A stretch of 64,000 nt of DNA from CAZHRC01 sp964533865 (GTDB taxonomy: Bacteria; Bacillota; Clostridia; Tissierellales; Peptoniphilaceae): assembly GCA_964533865.1 (NCBI GenBank), contig CAZHRC010000007.1, positions 1 through 64,000 of the forward strand. The letters are read 5' to 3'. A model generated the notes under the pieces. That model worked only from the letters and a program-made list of their open reading frames with translations. It had not been told where the DNA came from and did not search any database. Both the position numbers and the translations under genes were made by a program. Positions 17,959 to 26,284 of the stretch are shown one piece after another (the first letter of the stretch is position 1; each line of letters opens with the position of its first letter).

Positions 17959-18924
17959 GTGAGAAGACTATTTTTAGGGGTCGACGGCGGTGGAACGAGC
18001 ACGGGTTTTTCCCTTGCCGATGCAAAGGGAAGGGTCTTAGCGACGGCGAGCAAAGGGACCATCCACTTGAAGCAAGTCACCCCAGAGGCATTGAAAGAGA
18101 CGCTTCGGGACGGTATCGATGAGGTATTAGGGGCATCGAGTGCCCAAGTTTCTGAGATTTGTTATGCGTTTTTTGGCGTACCGGGCTATGGCGAGTTTCG
18201 AGAGGCCATGGAGACCACAGATGAGGTGATAAGAGAACTACTTGGTTCAGATCGTTTCCAATGCGGAAACGACTGTGTGGCAGGTTGGGCGGGTAGTCAA
18301 GCGGCAAAGCCAGGGGTGAACATGGTCCTAGGGACTGGAGTCATCGCTTACGGCAGAGACTATGAAGACAACGAGGCGCGATCCAGCGGTTGGGGTCCGT
18401 TTTGTGGCGATGAAGGATCGGCCTATTGGTTGGGAAGGCGCGCCATTACCCTCTTTGCACAGCAATCCGACGGCAGACTCCCCAAAGGTCGGCTTTACCA
18501 GATTATCAAAGACAATTATCAGATCGAAGAGGATTTCGACCTGATTTCTCTCGTCACCCAAGAGAGTTGGGGAAGGGCTGAAATTGCAAAAATCGCCCAA
18601 GATTTGACCAAAGCTGCTCGTGAAGGGGATCGAGATGCACTAAGCGCCTTTGATGAGGCTGCTGATGAGGTGGCAAAAGCCATTCGCGCGGTAATTGCAA
18701 AGCTAAACTTCAAATCAGACGAAACCATTTACGTCACCTACTCTGGCGGCGTGTTTAAAGTCGGCGATCTGATAAAAACACCGATCTACCACCGATTGCA
18801 AGAGGATCCGAGAATCGTCGTATCAGCGTCGATTTTAGAACCGGGTGAAGGGGCGGCGCTTATGGCGATGCACCTTTACGGCCACCAGGTCACCGACGAG
18901 GTGATCGAAAACTTGAAAGGATGA
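17959..18924 (+). CDS. BadF/BadG-type ATPase, probable N-acetylhexosamine kinase
   Basis: A 321-residue actin-fold kinase. The phosphate-1 motif GVDGGGTSTGF is at the N-terminus, and LGTGVIAYGR (about residue 115) and the Gly-rich GWGPFCGDEGS follow, as in the N-acetylglucosamine kinase branch of the BadF/BadG family. It probably phosphorylates the HexNAc released by the GH112 enzyme. Start GTG 17959 follows AGGAGG by six bases; an ATG two bases earlier is followed at once by a stop. Its position between phosphorylase and transporter ATPase supports this role. Confidence 0.8.
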   Translation: MRRLFLGVDGGGTSTGFSLADAKGRVLATASKGTIHLKQVTPEALKETLRDGIDEVLGASSAQVSEICYAFFGVPGYGEFREAMETTDEVIRELLGSDRFQCGNDCVAGWAGSQAAKPGVNMVLGTGVIAYGRDYEDNEARSSGWGPFCGDEGSAYWLGRRAITLFAQQSDGRLPKGRLYQIIKDNYQIEEDFDLISLVTQESWGRAEIAKIAQDLTKAAREGDRDALSAFDEAADEVAKAIRAVIAKLNFKSDETIYVTYSGGVFKVGDLIKTPIYHRLQEDPRIVVSASILEPGEGAALMAMHLYGHQVTDEVIENLKG

Positions 18925-18928
18925 GACG

Positions 18929-20041
18929 ATGGCAGGATTGAGTTTTAGACATATGTACAAAATATATCCAGGGGATGTGGTCGCAGTTAAAGACTTTAAC
19001 TTGGAAATCGAAGACAAAGAGTTCGTCGTTTTCGTCGGGCCTTCTGGTTGTGGCAAGTCGACGACTCTGCGGATGGTGGCAGGCCTAGAGGAAATATCCA
19101 AAGGGGAACTCTATATCGGCGATGATCTCGTCAACGACACAGAGCCAAAAGACCGAGATATCGCCATGGTGTTTCAAAACTACGCTCTCTATCCTCATAT
19201 GACCGTCCGCGAAAATATGAGCTACGCCCTTAAATTACAAAAACTCCCCCAAGATGAAATCGACGATAAAGTGAACAAAGCGGCTGATATACTCGGGCTT
19301 CATCAATACTTGGACCGCAAGCCAAAAGCCCTTTCCGGTGGACAAAGACAGCGTGTCGCCTTGGGGCGTTGTATCGTTCGAAGTCCGAAGGTCTTTCTCA
19401 TGGACGAGCCGCTATCCAACTTAGATGCAAAACTTCGCGCCCAAACCCGATCGGAAATCGTCAAGCTCCATGAGCAGCTGGAAGCCACCTTTATCTACGT
19501 CACCCACGACCAGACCGAAGCGATGACCATGGGCGATCGGATTGTCATTATGAAAGACGGTGTCGTTCAACAGGTGGACACCCCTCATAACGTTTACTTC
19601 TATCCAGAAAATCAATTTGTCGCAAGTTTTATCGGATCCCCTCAAATGAATTTTTTAGAGGCGGTGGTATCGGTGAAAGAAGCGGGTTACAGCGTTCAAG
19701 TGTTGGGGCTTACCTTGCCCTTGCCAAAGGAGAAGGGGGATCGGATAGCAGCGGAAAACAAGCTCGATACCCCGGTAATTATGGGCATACGGCCAGAACA
19801 CATTTACGATGGCCACCGAAAAACCGATATGCCTATCACAGCTCAAGTCGATGCGGTAGAGCTTCTCGGTAGCGAAAAACACGCCCATACTACCGTAAAC
19901 GGCACCAAAATCCTCGCCATACTCAACGGTGACAACCCCGCCAAAAACCATGAAACCGTCAACCTTTACATGGATGGCACCAAAACCCATTTCTTTGATA
20001 AAGAGACGAAGGTAAATATTTCGTTGGAGGTTGACGCCTAA
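18929..20041 (+). CDS. Sugar ABC transporter ATPase (MsmK/UgpC type)
   Basis: A 370-residue ATPase with Walker A GPSGCGKSTT, signature LSGGQRQRVALGR, Walker B VFLMDEPLSNLD and the H-loop YVTHDQTEAM. The C-terminal third is the OB-fold (MOI/TOBE) regulatory domain of carbohydrate importers. It energises the permease pair of this operon; many clostridia use one such ATPase for several importers, but here it is encoded with them. Confidence 0.92.
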   Translation: MAGLSFRHMYKIYPGDVVAVKDFNLEIEDKEFVVFVGPSGCGKSTTLRMVAGLEEISKGELYIGDDLVNDTEPKDRDIAMVFQNYALYPHMTVRENMSYALKLQKLPQDEIDDKVNKAADILGLHQYLDRKPKALSGGQRQRVALGRCIVRSPKVFLMDEPLSNLDAKLRAQTRSEIVKLHEQLEATFIYVTHDQTEAMTMGDRIVIMKDGVVQQVDTPHNVYFYPENQFVASFIGSPQMNFLEAVVSVKEAGYSVQVLGLTLPLPKEKGDRIAAENKLDTPVIMGIRPEHIYDGHRKTDMPITAQVDAVELLGSEKHAHTTVNGTKILAILNGDNPAKNHETVNLYMDGTKTHFFDKETKVNISLEVDA

Positions 20042-20056
20042 AGCCGAGCAAAACAC

Positions 20057-20112
20057 AAAAAGCGCTCTTCATCAAACCATCGCCTAAGGCGGGTTTGTGG
20101 AAGGGCGCTTTT
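20057..20112 (+). terminator. Terminator of the GH112 operon
   Basis: A long nested hairpin: AAAAGCGCTCTTC pairs with GGAAGGGCGCTTTT, and inside it AAACC with GGTTT and CGCC with GGCG. It ends in four T and lies 15 bases after the ATPase stop. Confidence 0.75.
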
Positions 20113-20353
20113 CACATCAGTTATAAGTTCACAAGCCTTCCCAGAGGCAAAAAGGAGGCAGGCTCCCATCAAAACACTTTTTTCTTCAGCAAAGCAAAAT
20201 ATGAGCCTTGTTGAATGTGAAGTTCAATGCGATCTGACGATTTAAGGTAGGTATACACCTCAGATTAGTCGATGCGGAGTAGACAATTTTTAGATTTTCA
20301 CACCAAAAAGGATTTGACAAAAACTCAATGATGCTACATTTTACAAGAATAAA

Positions 20354-20545
20354 TTATTGTTTTTTTGAAGACTTGCTTTCTTTCCATTTATCATAAATAT
20401 CTAAGAGCTTGATTTCACATATTAGAGACAGAAAAAAGACTAGTCCATTTCCTAAGCCGTTGGGAAGCAAGGTAAGGAAAAGGACGGCTAATACAAAAAA
20501 ACGATTAAAAGCAAAAATAAACTTCTGACAAACTGAAGGGTTGAC
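20354..20545 (-). other. Start-less open frame for a small membrane protein (immunity-like)
   Basis: On the minus strand, directly after the TAA of the 70-residue peptide gene and in the same frame, 63 sense codons run to TAA at 20354-20356. The product has two hydrophobic stretches (about codons 9-27 and 34-44, split by PNGLGNG) and a charged tail rich in Lys and Ser (DKWKESKSSKKQ). No ATG, GTG or well placed TTG starts it; the choices are an internal TTG at codon 26, a rare ATT at codon 10, or stop read-through. The shape and position would fit a bacteriocin immunity protein. The rest of 20113-20353 shows no gene. Confidence 0.3.
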
Positions 20546-20758
20546 TTAAAACGCTCGAACATCGACGTAACCGTTTCTTGGCTTGTGATCATTTCGATCG
20601 AGATAGCGAGCCACTGTGGTACCAGGATCAAGGACATTCCTCACGACGGATCTTATTATAGCTCCAATGCCGCTATATTCTTTAATTCCAATAGCAAGTA
20701 ATTTTGATACAACTACGGTGGTCAATTTTCTAGTAGCTGCTGCCGCGCCTTTTTTCAT
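20546..20758 (-). CDS. Small cationic bacteriocin-like peptide (hypothetical)
   Basis: A 70-residue peptide on the opposite strand to its neighbours, begun by ATG 20758 with AAAGGA eleven bases upstream. It has a basic N-terminus (MKKGAAAATRK), an apolar stretch rich in Val, Ile, Leu and Gly (about residues 12-42), then DPGTTVARYLDRND and a C-terminal NGYVDVRAF. I count 13 Lys/Arg against 5 Asp/Glu. No signal peptide cleavage site or double-glycine leader is evident. I do not recognise a named family. Size, charge and the adjacent antimicrobial-peptide resistance module make a bacteriocin or host-defence-like peptide a fair guess. AT-rich intergenic DNA flanks it. Confidence 0.5.
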   Translation of the reverse strand: MKKGAAAATRKLTTVVVSKLLAIGIKEYSGIGAIIRSVVRNVLDPGTTVARYLDRNDHKPRNGYVDVRAF

Positions 20759-21092
20759 AATTGGCTTAATCCTTTCTTAGATAAAAGTAGTGTCATTTTA
20801 TGGCGTTAGTTTTAGTCAAGTCCTTTTCAAGGGGTGGAGGTTACTTTGCAAATACTATCATATGGGATTTATAAGTAGCGGTCAAGATTTATTTAGAATG
20901 AAAATATTTTACGTTTTAAAGTTATAAACACACAGCAAATATTATGAAAAAGAATCTCGTCTATAATTGAATACCCTATCATTTCCGACACTTATCCTTT
21001 CTAAAAGCCCATATCATTAACACATAAGGTCAAAGATCCTATCCATCGCCTTTTATGATAAAATAAAGCCATAGACATCCAAGGAGAATACT
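20759..21092. other. AT-rich divergent intergenic region
   Basis: This 334-base stretch separates the minus-strand peptide gene from the plus-strand response regulator. It must contain both promoters, but I see no box pair with good spacing; TTGACT on the minus strand near 20816 and TATGAT on the plus strand near 21054 are fragments only. No open frame of note and no hairpin terminator are visible. Confidence 0.4.
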
Positions 21093-21770
21093 ATGCAAAG
21101 AATACTAATTGTTGAGGATGACAAAACTATAGCCAGTGCTATTGCGGGGAATTTGCGTCAATGGCAATACGGCGTCCAATGTGTTGAGGATTTTCAGATG
21201 GTGATGGAGGATTTTTACGCTTTTGCTCCCCATTTGGTATTGATGGATATTAGCTTGCCCTTTTACAATGGCTATCATTGGTGCCAGGAGATGCGAAAGG
21301 TGTCCAAGGTGCCCATCGTTTTTATTTCTTCCGCTTCAGAAAACATGAACATCGTGATGGCGATGCAGTTGGGTGGGGACGATTACATTGTGAAGCCTTT
21401 TGATTTGACGGTACTCGAAGCGAAGATTCAAGCGATTTTGAGACGAACTTACGATTTTGGTGTGGGGACGGAGTTGTTGGAGCAAGGCGGCGTCGTTCTC
21501 CATTTACAGGAGATGATCGTCTCCTATGGCGAACAAAGCGCGGAGCTGACCAAAAATGAGTTCAAGATTTTAGAAACGTTAATTAAAAAAGCGGGCGAGG
21601 TAATCTCTCGCGAAGATCTGATGGAGTGCTTATGGCAGTCCGATGTCTACATTGATGATAATACGTTGACGGTGAATGTGGCGCGGTTGCGAAAGACGTT
21701 GACGGCGTTAGGAGTGGAGGATTTTATCGGGACGAAAAGAGGTGTGGGCTACTATGTCAAAAGAACGTAA
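21093..21770 (+). CDS. OmpR-family response regulator (BceR/GraR-like)
   Basis: A 225-residue regulator: receiver domain to about residue 120 with the phospho-acceptor Asp in LVLMDISLP and Lys in YIVKPFD, then an OmpR-type winged helix (residues 130-225) with LTKNEFKILETLI and GTKRGVGYYV. AAGGAG precedes ATG 21093. It overlaps the start of the sensor kinase by 17 bases. Its ABC partner genes downstream make it a Bce-type antimicrobial-peptide stress regulator. Confidence 0.9.
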   Translation: MQRILIVEDDKTIASAIAGNLRQWQYGVQCVEDFQMVMEDFYAFAPHLVLMDISLPFYNGYHWCQEMRKVSKVPIVFISSASENMNIVMAMQLGGDDYIVKPFDLTVLEAKIQAILRRTYDFGVGTELLEQGGVVLHLQEMIVSYGEQSAELTKNEFKILETLIKKAGEVISREDLMECLWQSDVYIDDNTLTVNVARLRKTLTALGVEDFIGTKRGVGYYVKRT

Positions 21771-22743
21771 CGCTTTTGGACTTCGGGATTATCTTCTGGG
21801 CAGAAGGCTTTGGATAGCCACTTACGGGTTGACTTGTATTTTGTTTGGGCTGGTGTTTGTCGCTTTTCAGTTGCCGATACAACCCATCCTCTATGGCTAT
21901 GTGCTGACTTTTTCCTGTGGGATTCTCCTTGGAGCCGTTGGCTATTGGCGAACGAAGGCGCGCGTCTCTGTTATTCAACGTTTTTTCGATCTTCCGAGTC
22001 GGTTAGAAGACATTGAAGTAAACGACCCGATCGAAGGGGTTTACGCGACAGGGATCCGCCGTCTTATGGCCCAGTGGGCCGATCGCGAGTCACAAGAGGC
22101 ACTAAAGCTCAGTCGGTTAGAGGATTATTACACCTTGTGGGCACATCAAATCAAAACGCCCATCGCCGCAACCTATATGTTGTTGGAAGACGGGGAAAGC
22201 TCGAGGGTCGCGTTAAAAAACGAGGTGTTTAAAATCGAAGAGTACGTGGATATGTTGTTAGGGTATTTGCGCCTTGACGCTTCATCTACGGACTATTTGT
22301 TCAAAAAAGTGGCGTTAGATCAGGTGTTGAGGCGGAGTGTTCGGAGGTATGCGCCTCAATTTATACAAAAAAAGATTGCGTTGAACTACGGAGACGTACC
22401 GGTCACGGTGCTCACCGATGAGAAGTGGTTTGCTTTTCTTTTTGAACAACTGTTATCCAATGCGGTTAAATACACGAGAGAGGGGACCATCGCCGTTCAT
22501 TGGCGCGAGGAAGGGTTGGCGATTGTGGATACGGGAATCGGCATTCCTAAAGAGGACTTGCCTCGAGTGTTTGAAATGGGCTATACGGGATTTAATGGGC
22601 GATTGGATCAAAAGTCCACGGGTATTGGACTGGCTCTATGTCAAAGGATTGCCCATGCTCTATCCTTGGAGATTGTGATCACATCACAGGTTGGCGAGGG
22701 GACAGAAGTTCTTCTAACTTTCCCTAAGGAGCAAATTCAATAG
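21754..22743 (+). CDS. Intramembrane-sensing histidine kinase (BceS-like)
   Basis: A 329-residue kinase with two membrane helices near the N-terminus (about residues 15-60) separated by almost no extracellular loop, typical of kinases that sense through their ABC transporter. The phospho-acceptor His lies in LWAHQIKTPIAA (about residue 128), the N box in QLLSNAVKYT, and the G boxes in DTGIGIP and STGIGLAL. The start is ATG 21754; an earlier in-frame ATG at 21742 has no separate ribosome site. It overlaps the regulator gene, so the two are translationally coupled. Confidence 0.9.
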   Translation: MSKERNAFGLRDYLLGRRLWIATYGLTCILFGLVFVAFQLPIQPILYGYVLTFSCGILLGAVGYWRTKARVSVIQRFFDLPSRLEDIEVNDPIEGVYATGIRRLMAQWADRESQEALKLSRLEDYYTLWAHQIKTPIAATYMLLEDGESSRVALKNEVFKIEEYVDMLLGYLRLDASSTDYLFKKVALDQVLRRSVRRYAPQFIQKKIALNYGDVPVTVLTDEKWFAFLFEQLLSNAVKYTREGTIAVHWREEGLAIVDTGIGIPKEDLPRVFEMGYTGFNGRLDQKSTGIGLALCQRIAHALSLEIVITSQVGEGTEVLLTFPKEQIQ

Positions 22744-22747
22744 GAAC

Positions 22748-22783
22748 CTTACAATAATGTCATCGAGTCAGTTAAAATGTAAG
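22748..22783 (+). promoter_or_regulatory. Candidate response-regulator target before the ABC genes
   Basis: The 108-base gap between kinase and ABC genes holds an inverted repeat, CTTACA (22748-22753) and TGTAAG (22778-22783), and further on a TATACT -10-like box near 22827. In Bce-type systems the ABC operon has its own promoter controlled by the regulator, so this is the expected place. No -35 of good quality is visible, as often with activated promoters. Confidence 0.35.
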
Positions 22784-22851
22784 CTAAATCTAAGGTGCAG
22801 TCTTTATTAGTTTTGTATACTGGAGTTGTACTAAAGATTGAGGAGGAAGTT

Positions 22852-23610
22852 ATGGCATTATTAGAAGTGAACAATCTTAAAAAAGTGTATCAAACCCGAT
22901 TGGGAACCAATAAGGTGGAAGCGCTACAGGATGTGAATTTTTCCGTCGAAAGAGGGGAATACGTCGCCATCATGGGCGAGTCTGGCAGCGGAAAGACAAC
23001 GTTATTAAACATTTTAGCTCTGTTAGATCGACCGACGGAAGGCAGTGTCTGTCTTGATGGCGATGATTTGGTCAAAATGACTGACAGTCAAATCTCTGCC
23101 TTTCGCAGAAACCATCTTGGCTACGTGTTCCAAGATTTTAATTTATTGGATACGTTGACTTTGGAAGACAATATGTTATTGCCTTTGGTGTTAGCGGGAG
23201 AAGGCTACGACGTCATGGTGGGAAAAATGAAACCGATCGTGGAGGATCTCCACATCGACCACTTGATCAATAAATACCCCTATGAAGTGTCTGGTGGCGA
23301 AAAACAGCGCGCGGCGGTGGCTCGAGCACTCATCGCCGATCCCTACCTTATTCTCGCCGATGAACCGACGGGGGCTTTGGATTCCAATGCTACCGATGAG
23401 CTGCTGAAATACTTTGATCGCATACACAAAATGGGTCAAACCATCCTCATGGTAACCCACTCGGTGAAAGCGGCTTCCTTTGCTGGACGAGTGCTGTTTA
23501 TCAAAGATGGCAAAATCTTCCATCAACTTTTCCGCGCAGATCGAGCGCCCCAAGACATGTACGAGGAGATCTCCAAGGTGTTGACCCTGTTGGCAAAGGG
23601 AGGCAATTAA
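22852..23610 (+). CDS. ABC transporter ATPase of a BceAB-type module
   Basis: A 252-residue ATPase of the MacB/BceA group. Walker A GESGSGKTT, signature VSGGEKQRAAVARAL, Walker B LILADEPTGALD and H-loop MVTHSVKAA are intact. ATG 22852 lies eight bases after GAGGAGG; the frame is open further upstream without a ribosome site. It pairs with the ten-helix permease that starts one base after its stop, and probably frees lipid II or undecaprenyl-pyrophosphate from peptide antibiotics while signalling to the kinase. Confidence 0.9.
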   Translation: MALLEVNNLKKVYQTRLGTNKVEALQDVNFSVERGEYVAIMGESGSGKTTLLNILALLDRPTEGSVCLDGDDLVKMTDSQISAFRRNHLGYVFQDFNLLDTLTLEDNMLLPLVLAGEGYDVMVGKMKPIVEDLHIDHLINKYPYEVSGGEKQRAAVARALIADPYLILADEPTGALDSNATDELLKYFDRIHKMGQTILMVTHSVKAASFAGRVLFIKDGKIFHQLFRADRAPQDMYEEISKVLTLLAKGGN

Positions 23611-23611
23611 A

Positions 23612-25597
23612 ATGAAAAAGGGATTGTATCTCCGTTTGGCATTGATGAACTTTCGGAAAAACAAGGCATCCTACTTGCCTTTTTCGTTGACAGTGATCGG
23701 GATCGTCGCCCTGTTCTACATGGTTTTCACGATGGCGAGAAGCGAAGTGTTAAAAGGGTTGTATGGCATGACCCAAGTCCAGACCGTATTAGCGATGGGC
23801 TGGGGAATCGTCGGCGTCTTTTCGGTGATCTTTTTATACTACACCAACAATTTTTTGATGAAACGTCGTAAAAAGGAGTTTGCTCTTTATAGTGTATTGG
23901 GTATGGAGAAAAAACACTTGAGGCGGATTCTCGGTTGGGAAATGATTCTCCTCGGTTCGACCAACATCATCGCTGGTTTGGCAGTAGGCGTATTGTTTTA
24001 TAAACTAGCTGAAGGGTTTTTCTTACGAAGTGTGGGGATTGCTACGGAAACAGGATTTATCCTTTCCTTTGAGGATCTTATCGCGACAGCTGTTCGATAC
24101 CTTGCCATTTTCGTTTTGTTATACCTTGATGGGGTACGCCAAATTCAGGTGTCGAGTCCCATCAGCCTGATGCAAGAAGCAAAGGCGGGGGACGCGGTGC
24201 CAAAGGTGAATGCTTTTACCGCACTCCTTGGTATGGGCTGCTTGGGAATAGGCTACTACATGGCGTTAACTGTGGGATCGCCGATCGAAGCCATGGGGAA
24301 ATTTTTTATCGCAGTGATTTTAGTCATGGCGGGTACCTACTTTAGCTTTATGGCGGTGAGCATCCTAGTGCTAAAATGGCTCCAACGCAATAAAGCCTAT
24401 TATTACCGCACGAAGCACTTTACGGCGATAAGCGGGTTGGTATATCGCATGAAGCAAAATGCCATGGGTTTGGGGACGATTTGCATCTTGTCGACGGCGG
24501 TGTTGATTTTACTCTCATCGGTGTTTGCGCTGTTTTTGGGTATGGAAGACATCGAGCACTCCCGATTTCCAAGTGATGTGGCGATCTTCTCCACAGTTGA
24601 AAACGAAGTGCAGAACGCGGAGATCGCTGAAAGGATCGATGGAATAGTGGCAAACTATCTGACGAGTGAGGTAAAAAAAGCGCGGGTTCTTCAACCGATC
24701 GCTTATCGTGAAGAGGGAAAACTCGTTTTTGGAAGGGCGAAACCAGAGGTTGATTATGAGAATATTGTCGTTTTTTATTTGTATCCCCAAGAGGATATCA
24801 ACCCGTATTTAGAAGAGCCTCTTCAGTTGGCGGAAGGGCAAATGGCAGTGTTTGCAGCGGATGACAAAGCGATCGGAAAAGGGCTAGATATCGGCAGCTT
24901 TCACTACGAGGTCGTGTCATCACACCAAACTTTCCCTCTCGTCAAGGATTATGAAAGCGTGTTATCTCGTCCGATCTACGGCGTGGTGCCAAAGGCGGCG
25001 GATCTCTTCACTCTGGGAAAGGCACTTGAAGCGAGCTACAGGGCTGGTATGCCCGTTCGCCTTCGAGAACACTTTGATTTTAATGGCAGTGCAGGAGATA
25101 AATCGGAACTGTCCCACCGACTTAACGAGGAACTAAAGGAGTTGCCGGGAGTGGCAACCGAATTTCGGGAGATTGAACGGCAAGGCATGCGCCAACTTTA
25201 CGGTGGTATCTTTTTTACCGGCTTGTTTTTAGGGTTGGTTTTTATCATCGCCACAGCGCTGATTATTTACTACAAACAGTTGACCGAAGGCTACGAGGAT
25301 CAGAGGAATTTTGGCATCATGTTGAAAGTAGGCATGACAAAAAGCGAAGTCAAACAATCCATCCACGCTCAGATTATGACGGTGTTCTTTTTACCGTTGA
25401 TTATGGCAGGGATCCATATCGCTTTTGCCTTTCCCATCGTGGATAAGCTTTTGAAGTTGACATACATGACGAATTCAAAACTTCTTCTGATGGGTGGAGG
25501 GGTGGTCTACATCGTCTTTGCGGTATTCTATTTTCTCGTTTACACTTGGACATCTCGCACATACTATCGTCTTGTGACGGTGAAGGAGCATAAATGA
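23612..25597 (+). CDS. BceB-type ABC permease for antimicrobial-peptide resistance
   Basis: A 661-residue FtsX-domain permease with the BceB outline: about ten membrane segments with FtsX-type helices in the N-terminal part, and one large extracytoplasmic domain (about residues 310-530) before the last FtsX-type helices. Length agrees with the family (about 640-670). It senses the drug-target complex and controls the kinase through the membrane. Its stop overlaps the start of a 43-residue membrane peptide gene. Confidence 0.9.
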   Translation: MKKGLYLRLALMNFRKNKASYLPFSLTVIGIVALFYMVFTMARSEVLKGLYGMTQVQTVLAMGWGIVGVFSVIFLYYTNNFLMKRRKKEFALYSVLGMEKKHLRRILGWEMILLGSTNIIAGLAVGVLFYKLAEGFFLRSVGIATETGFILSFEDLIATAVRYLAIFVLLYLDGVRQIQVSSPISLMQEAKAGDAVPKVNAFTALLGMGCLGIGYYMALTVGSPIEAMGKFFIAVILVMAGTYFSFMAVSILVLKWLQRNKAYYYRTKHFTAISGLVYRMKQNAMGLGTICILSTAVLILLSSVFALFLGMEDIEHSRFPSDVAIFSTVENEVQNAEIAERIDGIVANYLTSEVKKARVLQPIAYREEGKLVFGRAKPEVDYENIVVFYLYPQEDINPYLEEPLQLAEGQMAVFAADDKAIGKGLDIGSFHYEVVSSHQTFPLVKDYESVLSRPIYGVVPKAADLFTLGKALEASYRAGMPVRLREHFDFNGSAGDKSELSHRLNEELKELPGVATEFREIERQGMRQLYGGIFFTGLFLGLVFIIATALIIYYKQLTEGYEDQRNFGIMLKVGMTKSEVKQSIHAQIMTVFFLPLIMAGIHIAFAFPIVDKLLKLTYMTNSKLLLMGGGVVYIVFAVFYFLVYTWTSRTYYRLVTVKEHK

Positions 25598-25725
25598 ACA
25601 CGACAAATTGGCATGGGGTTTGGCGGAGTACAGCGGATTTTTGGCTGCCGGCGATAGGCGTTTTGGCGGTGGCGGTCTTATCTTTCATCGTCTGGCGGAT
25701 AGTGACCAACAATTGTCGACGATAA
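25594..25725 (+). CDS. 43-residue single-pass membrane protein at the end of the Bce operon
   Basis: ATG 25594 overlaps the permease stop (ATGA) and follows AAGGAG, so translation is coupled. The product starts MNTTNWHGVWRSTADF, has one hydrophobic helix (about residues 17-37) and ends TNNCRR. I do not recognise it. Its placement suggests a small partner of the permease, like other small ABC-associated proteins, but that is inference. Confidence 0.6.
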   Translation: MNTTNWHGVWRSTADFWLPAIGVLAVAVLSFIVWRIVTNNCRR

Positions 25726-25764
25726 TTGTAACCGGCTTCAAGAAAATGGAATTGATGGTATAAT

Positions 25765-25800
25765 AAATCCTAGGCGACCGAAGTCGCCTAGGATTTTTTT
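25765..25800 (+). terminator. Strong intrinsic terminator
   Basis: A perfect 14-bp stem (25765-25778 with 25783-25796) round a CGAA tetraloop, with seven T at its 3' side. It ends transcription of the Bce module, yet it abuts the ribosome site of the next gene (GGAGG begins at 25801). Confidence 0.9.
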
Positions 25801-25810
25801 GGAGGATGAT

Positions 25811-26284
25811 ATGTCGACCATTAATGCATTAGCACATTTAAAACAATACGGAAAAGAAGACCAGGTCATCGCTTTTGAGACCTCGTCGGCAACGGTGGAG
25901 TTGGCGGCTGCTGCCATCGGTTGCACGCCAGAGGTCATTGCAAAGACGATGGCTTTTTATGGGGGTGATGGACCCGTTCTCATCGTCACAGCAGGGGACA
26001 CGCGAGTGGACAATAAAAAGTTCAAAGGGCAGTTTCGGATCAAGGCCAAGATGATCGCTCCCCGCGAGTTGGAAGAACTGGTGGGCCATGCCATGGGTGG
26101 TGTTTGTCCCTTTGGTGTCAAAGAAGGGGTTGAAGTGTACTTGGATCGATCGTTGAAGCGGTTTGATCACGTCTACCCCGCTTGTGGATCGGAGAACACT
26201 GTGGTGGCGTTACCCCTTGGCGAGCTTGAAGAAATCTCAGAAGCCGATGGCTGGGTGGATGTGTGTAAAGAGGTGGAAGCGTGA
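25811..26284 (+). CDS. YbaK/EbsC-family Cys-tRNA(Pro) deacylase-like protein
   Basis: A 157-residue protein of the YbaK/ProX fold, which edits mischarged aminoacyl-tRNAs. Family marks are the Lys in VIAKTMAF, the VTAGDTRVD strand, KAKMIAPRELEE and the Gly-rich GHAMGGVCPFG loop. ATG 25811 follows GGAGG by five bases. It overlaps the next gene by four bases. Which amino acid it edits is not decided by sequence. Confidence 0.85.
   Translation: MSTINALAHLKQYGKEDQVIAFETSSATVELAAAAIGCTPEVIAKTMAFYGGDGPVLIVTAGDTRVDNKKFKGQFRIKAKMIAPRELEELVGHAMGGVCPFGVKEGVEVYLDRSLKRFDHVYPACGSENTVVALPLGELEEISEADGWVDVCKEVEA

Noticed and set aside
25759..25764. TATAAT as -10 box for the YbaK gene.
   Set aside because: No -35 at a usable distance, and the RNA would begin within the terminator stem.
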